A DNA stretch of 40,227 nt from a virus: positions 1-40,227 of IMG/VR virus record IMGVR_UViG_3300006754_000045. The stretch is one strand, 5' to 3'. This document shows, one piece after another, positions 39,663 to 40,227 of the stretch (position 1 is the first letter of the stretch; every line of letters starts with the position of its first letter). Both the position numbers and the translations under genes were made by a program. The notes under the pieces were generated by a model. It was given only the letters and a program-made list of their open reading frames with translations, searched no databases and was not told the origin of the DNA.

Positions 39663-40227
39663 GGTTGATGATTTACGTTAATAAGATATAATAGAACACA
39701 ATGTGAACAGTGACCAACAATGTTGGTGTGTTCAACAGATTATTATTACGAATTTCATGTCCAGTCTTACATCGAAGTGCAGAGTAGGTAACAATTCATT
39801 GGTTCAAATCCGTGTACATTGTGCTATATTATATCAATCAGTGTCTCAGGGAAAGAGATACATAATGTCTTAATTATGGTCTTTGAGACCAAGTGTGTCC
39901 AATCACTCTCAAATTTATCAAAAGATGAGATTATTGTCCAATAATTAGTAAGAGTGATTGAATTTGGATACAATTGAACAAGAATAAGACGATAAACGGT
40001 GGAGTTTCAACGGCAAATACCAACTTTGTCTTTCATAATTGCTCATCCGTATGCAGATAAGTCTAATCATACTAATCGATCGTCAGTTCTATGGTCCTTT
40101 GGATGTGTTGTTCCCACAAGTTTATCATCTTTCCTGTTCTGATTGTGCCTAAGTAATACTTAGGTGATCCCGTTTAGTTATAGAGGTAAGGTTTGTGATC
40201 AGTACACCCTTACTTATCTGACACTTT
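39663..40227 (-). ncRNA. Structured gene-free region running off the window
   Basis: 565 bases without a credible gene. Stems: CACAATGT/ACATTGTG (39697-39704 with 39816-39823), enclosing the two-part hairpin TGAACA/TGTTCA plus CCAAC/GTTGG (39704-39734); CAATCACTCT/AGAGTGATTG (39900-39909 with 39951-39960), enclosing ATTATT-GTCC-AATAAT; CCTAAGT-AAT-ACTTAGG (40148-40164); GGTCT/AGACC near 39879-39890. The strand is uncertain: minus is assumed from neighbours. It may be a second large RNA of the type at 37357-38399, cut by the window end. Confidence 0.5.

Noticed and set aside
39697-39823. A tRNA suggested by GGTTCAAATCC and an 8-bp closing stem
   Set aside because: The T-stem has only three pairs, no anticodon arm or CCA fits, and the length is about 127 nt.
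1-40227. CRISPR array, insertion sequence, integrase or attachment site
   Set aside because: No regularly spaced repeats, no transposase or integrase motifs; the only perfect direct repeat of note is the pair around the mini-tmRNA.
1-40227. Stop-codon reassignment (as in some crAss-like phages)
   Set aside because: All long genes read through in the standard code with complete domains, and no suppressor tRNA is recognisable.

Overview
This window looks like part of the genome of a strictly virulent-type tailed phage infecting a member of the Bacteroidota, most likely a crAss-like phage (Crassvirales or a close relative). The grounds are: very AT-rich DNA with near-continuous genes and almost no Shine-Dalgarno sites; two promoters of the Bacteroidota form TTG-N20-TATATTTG; a 3985-residue protein carrying the DFDID catalytic motif of the crAss-like virion RNA polymerase; and a typical phage replication set. 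All genes read through with the standard bacterial code, so I see no stop-codon reassignment.

Layout. Positions 1-16.4 kb, plus strand: two giant virion (probably ejected) proteins, the RNA polymerase fusion and a 1358-residue partner, followed by a small SET-domain protein. A bidirectional hairpin terminator at 16.4 kb separates these from everything else, which is on the minus strand. Reading the minus strand from its upstream side, 40.2-33 kb holds small, mostly unrecognised genes (including a DnaA C-terminal-domain protein and a membrane-anchored relative of the RNA polymerase alpha C-terminal domain) interleaved with an unusual amount of structured non-coding RNA. From 33 to 22.8 kb comes the replication and recombination block: family A DNA polymerase, SF2 helicase, a likely initiator/loader, DnaB-type helicase, DUF3846 protein, Sak4-like ATPase, an acidic-tailed protein, SSB, primase, RusA and a PD-(D/E)XK exonuclease. 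From 22.8 to 16.4 kb come a MoxR ATPase/VWA pair, small conserved phage genes, a B12-dependent ribonucleotide reductase and a ParB-fold protein.

The most unusual part is the RNA content of 33-40 kb. There is a complete phage tmRNA (35158-35581) whose tag reading frame is 34 codons long instead of about ten. About 2 kb away is a 111-nt RNA gene with the same tRNA-like domain architecture (same spacing of acceptor, D-loop, helix 2, linker and T-arm, plus the G3-U70 alanine identity pair) but with no messenger part: a mini-tmRNA-like molecule, directly flanked by perfect 26-bp direct repeats. A stretch of about 1.04 kb (37357-38399) has no credible gene and is dense with perfect hairpins and long-range stems, so it is probably a very large ornate RNA. 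Further structured intervals lie at 20.1 kb, 25.4 kb, 33.8-34.1 kb, 35.8 kb and 39.7-40.2 kb; several end in a shared TTTTTATTAA-CTA sequence just before the next gene.

Functionally, the plus-strand proteins would enter the cell with the DNA and transcribe early genes, and the minus-strand block would supply nucleotides, replicate and recombine the genome. The RNA elements may act in translation (tmRNA, mini-tmRNA) or in regulating or packaging. Protein family calls are by motif recognition from memory; no database search was run, and all RNA structures were paired by hand.
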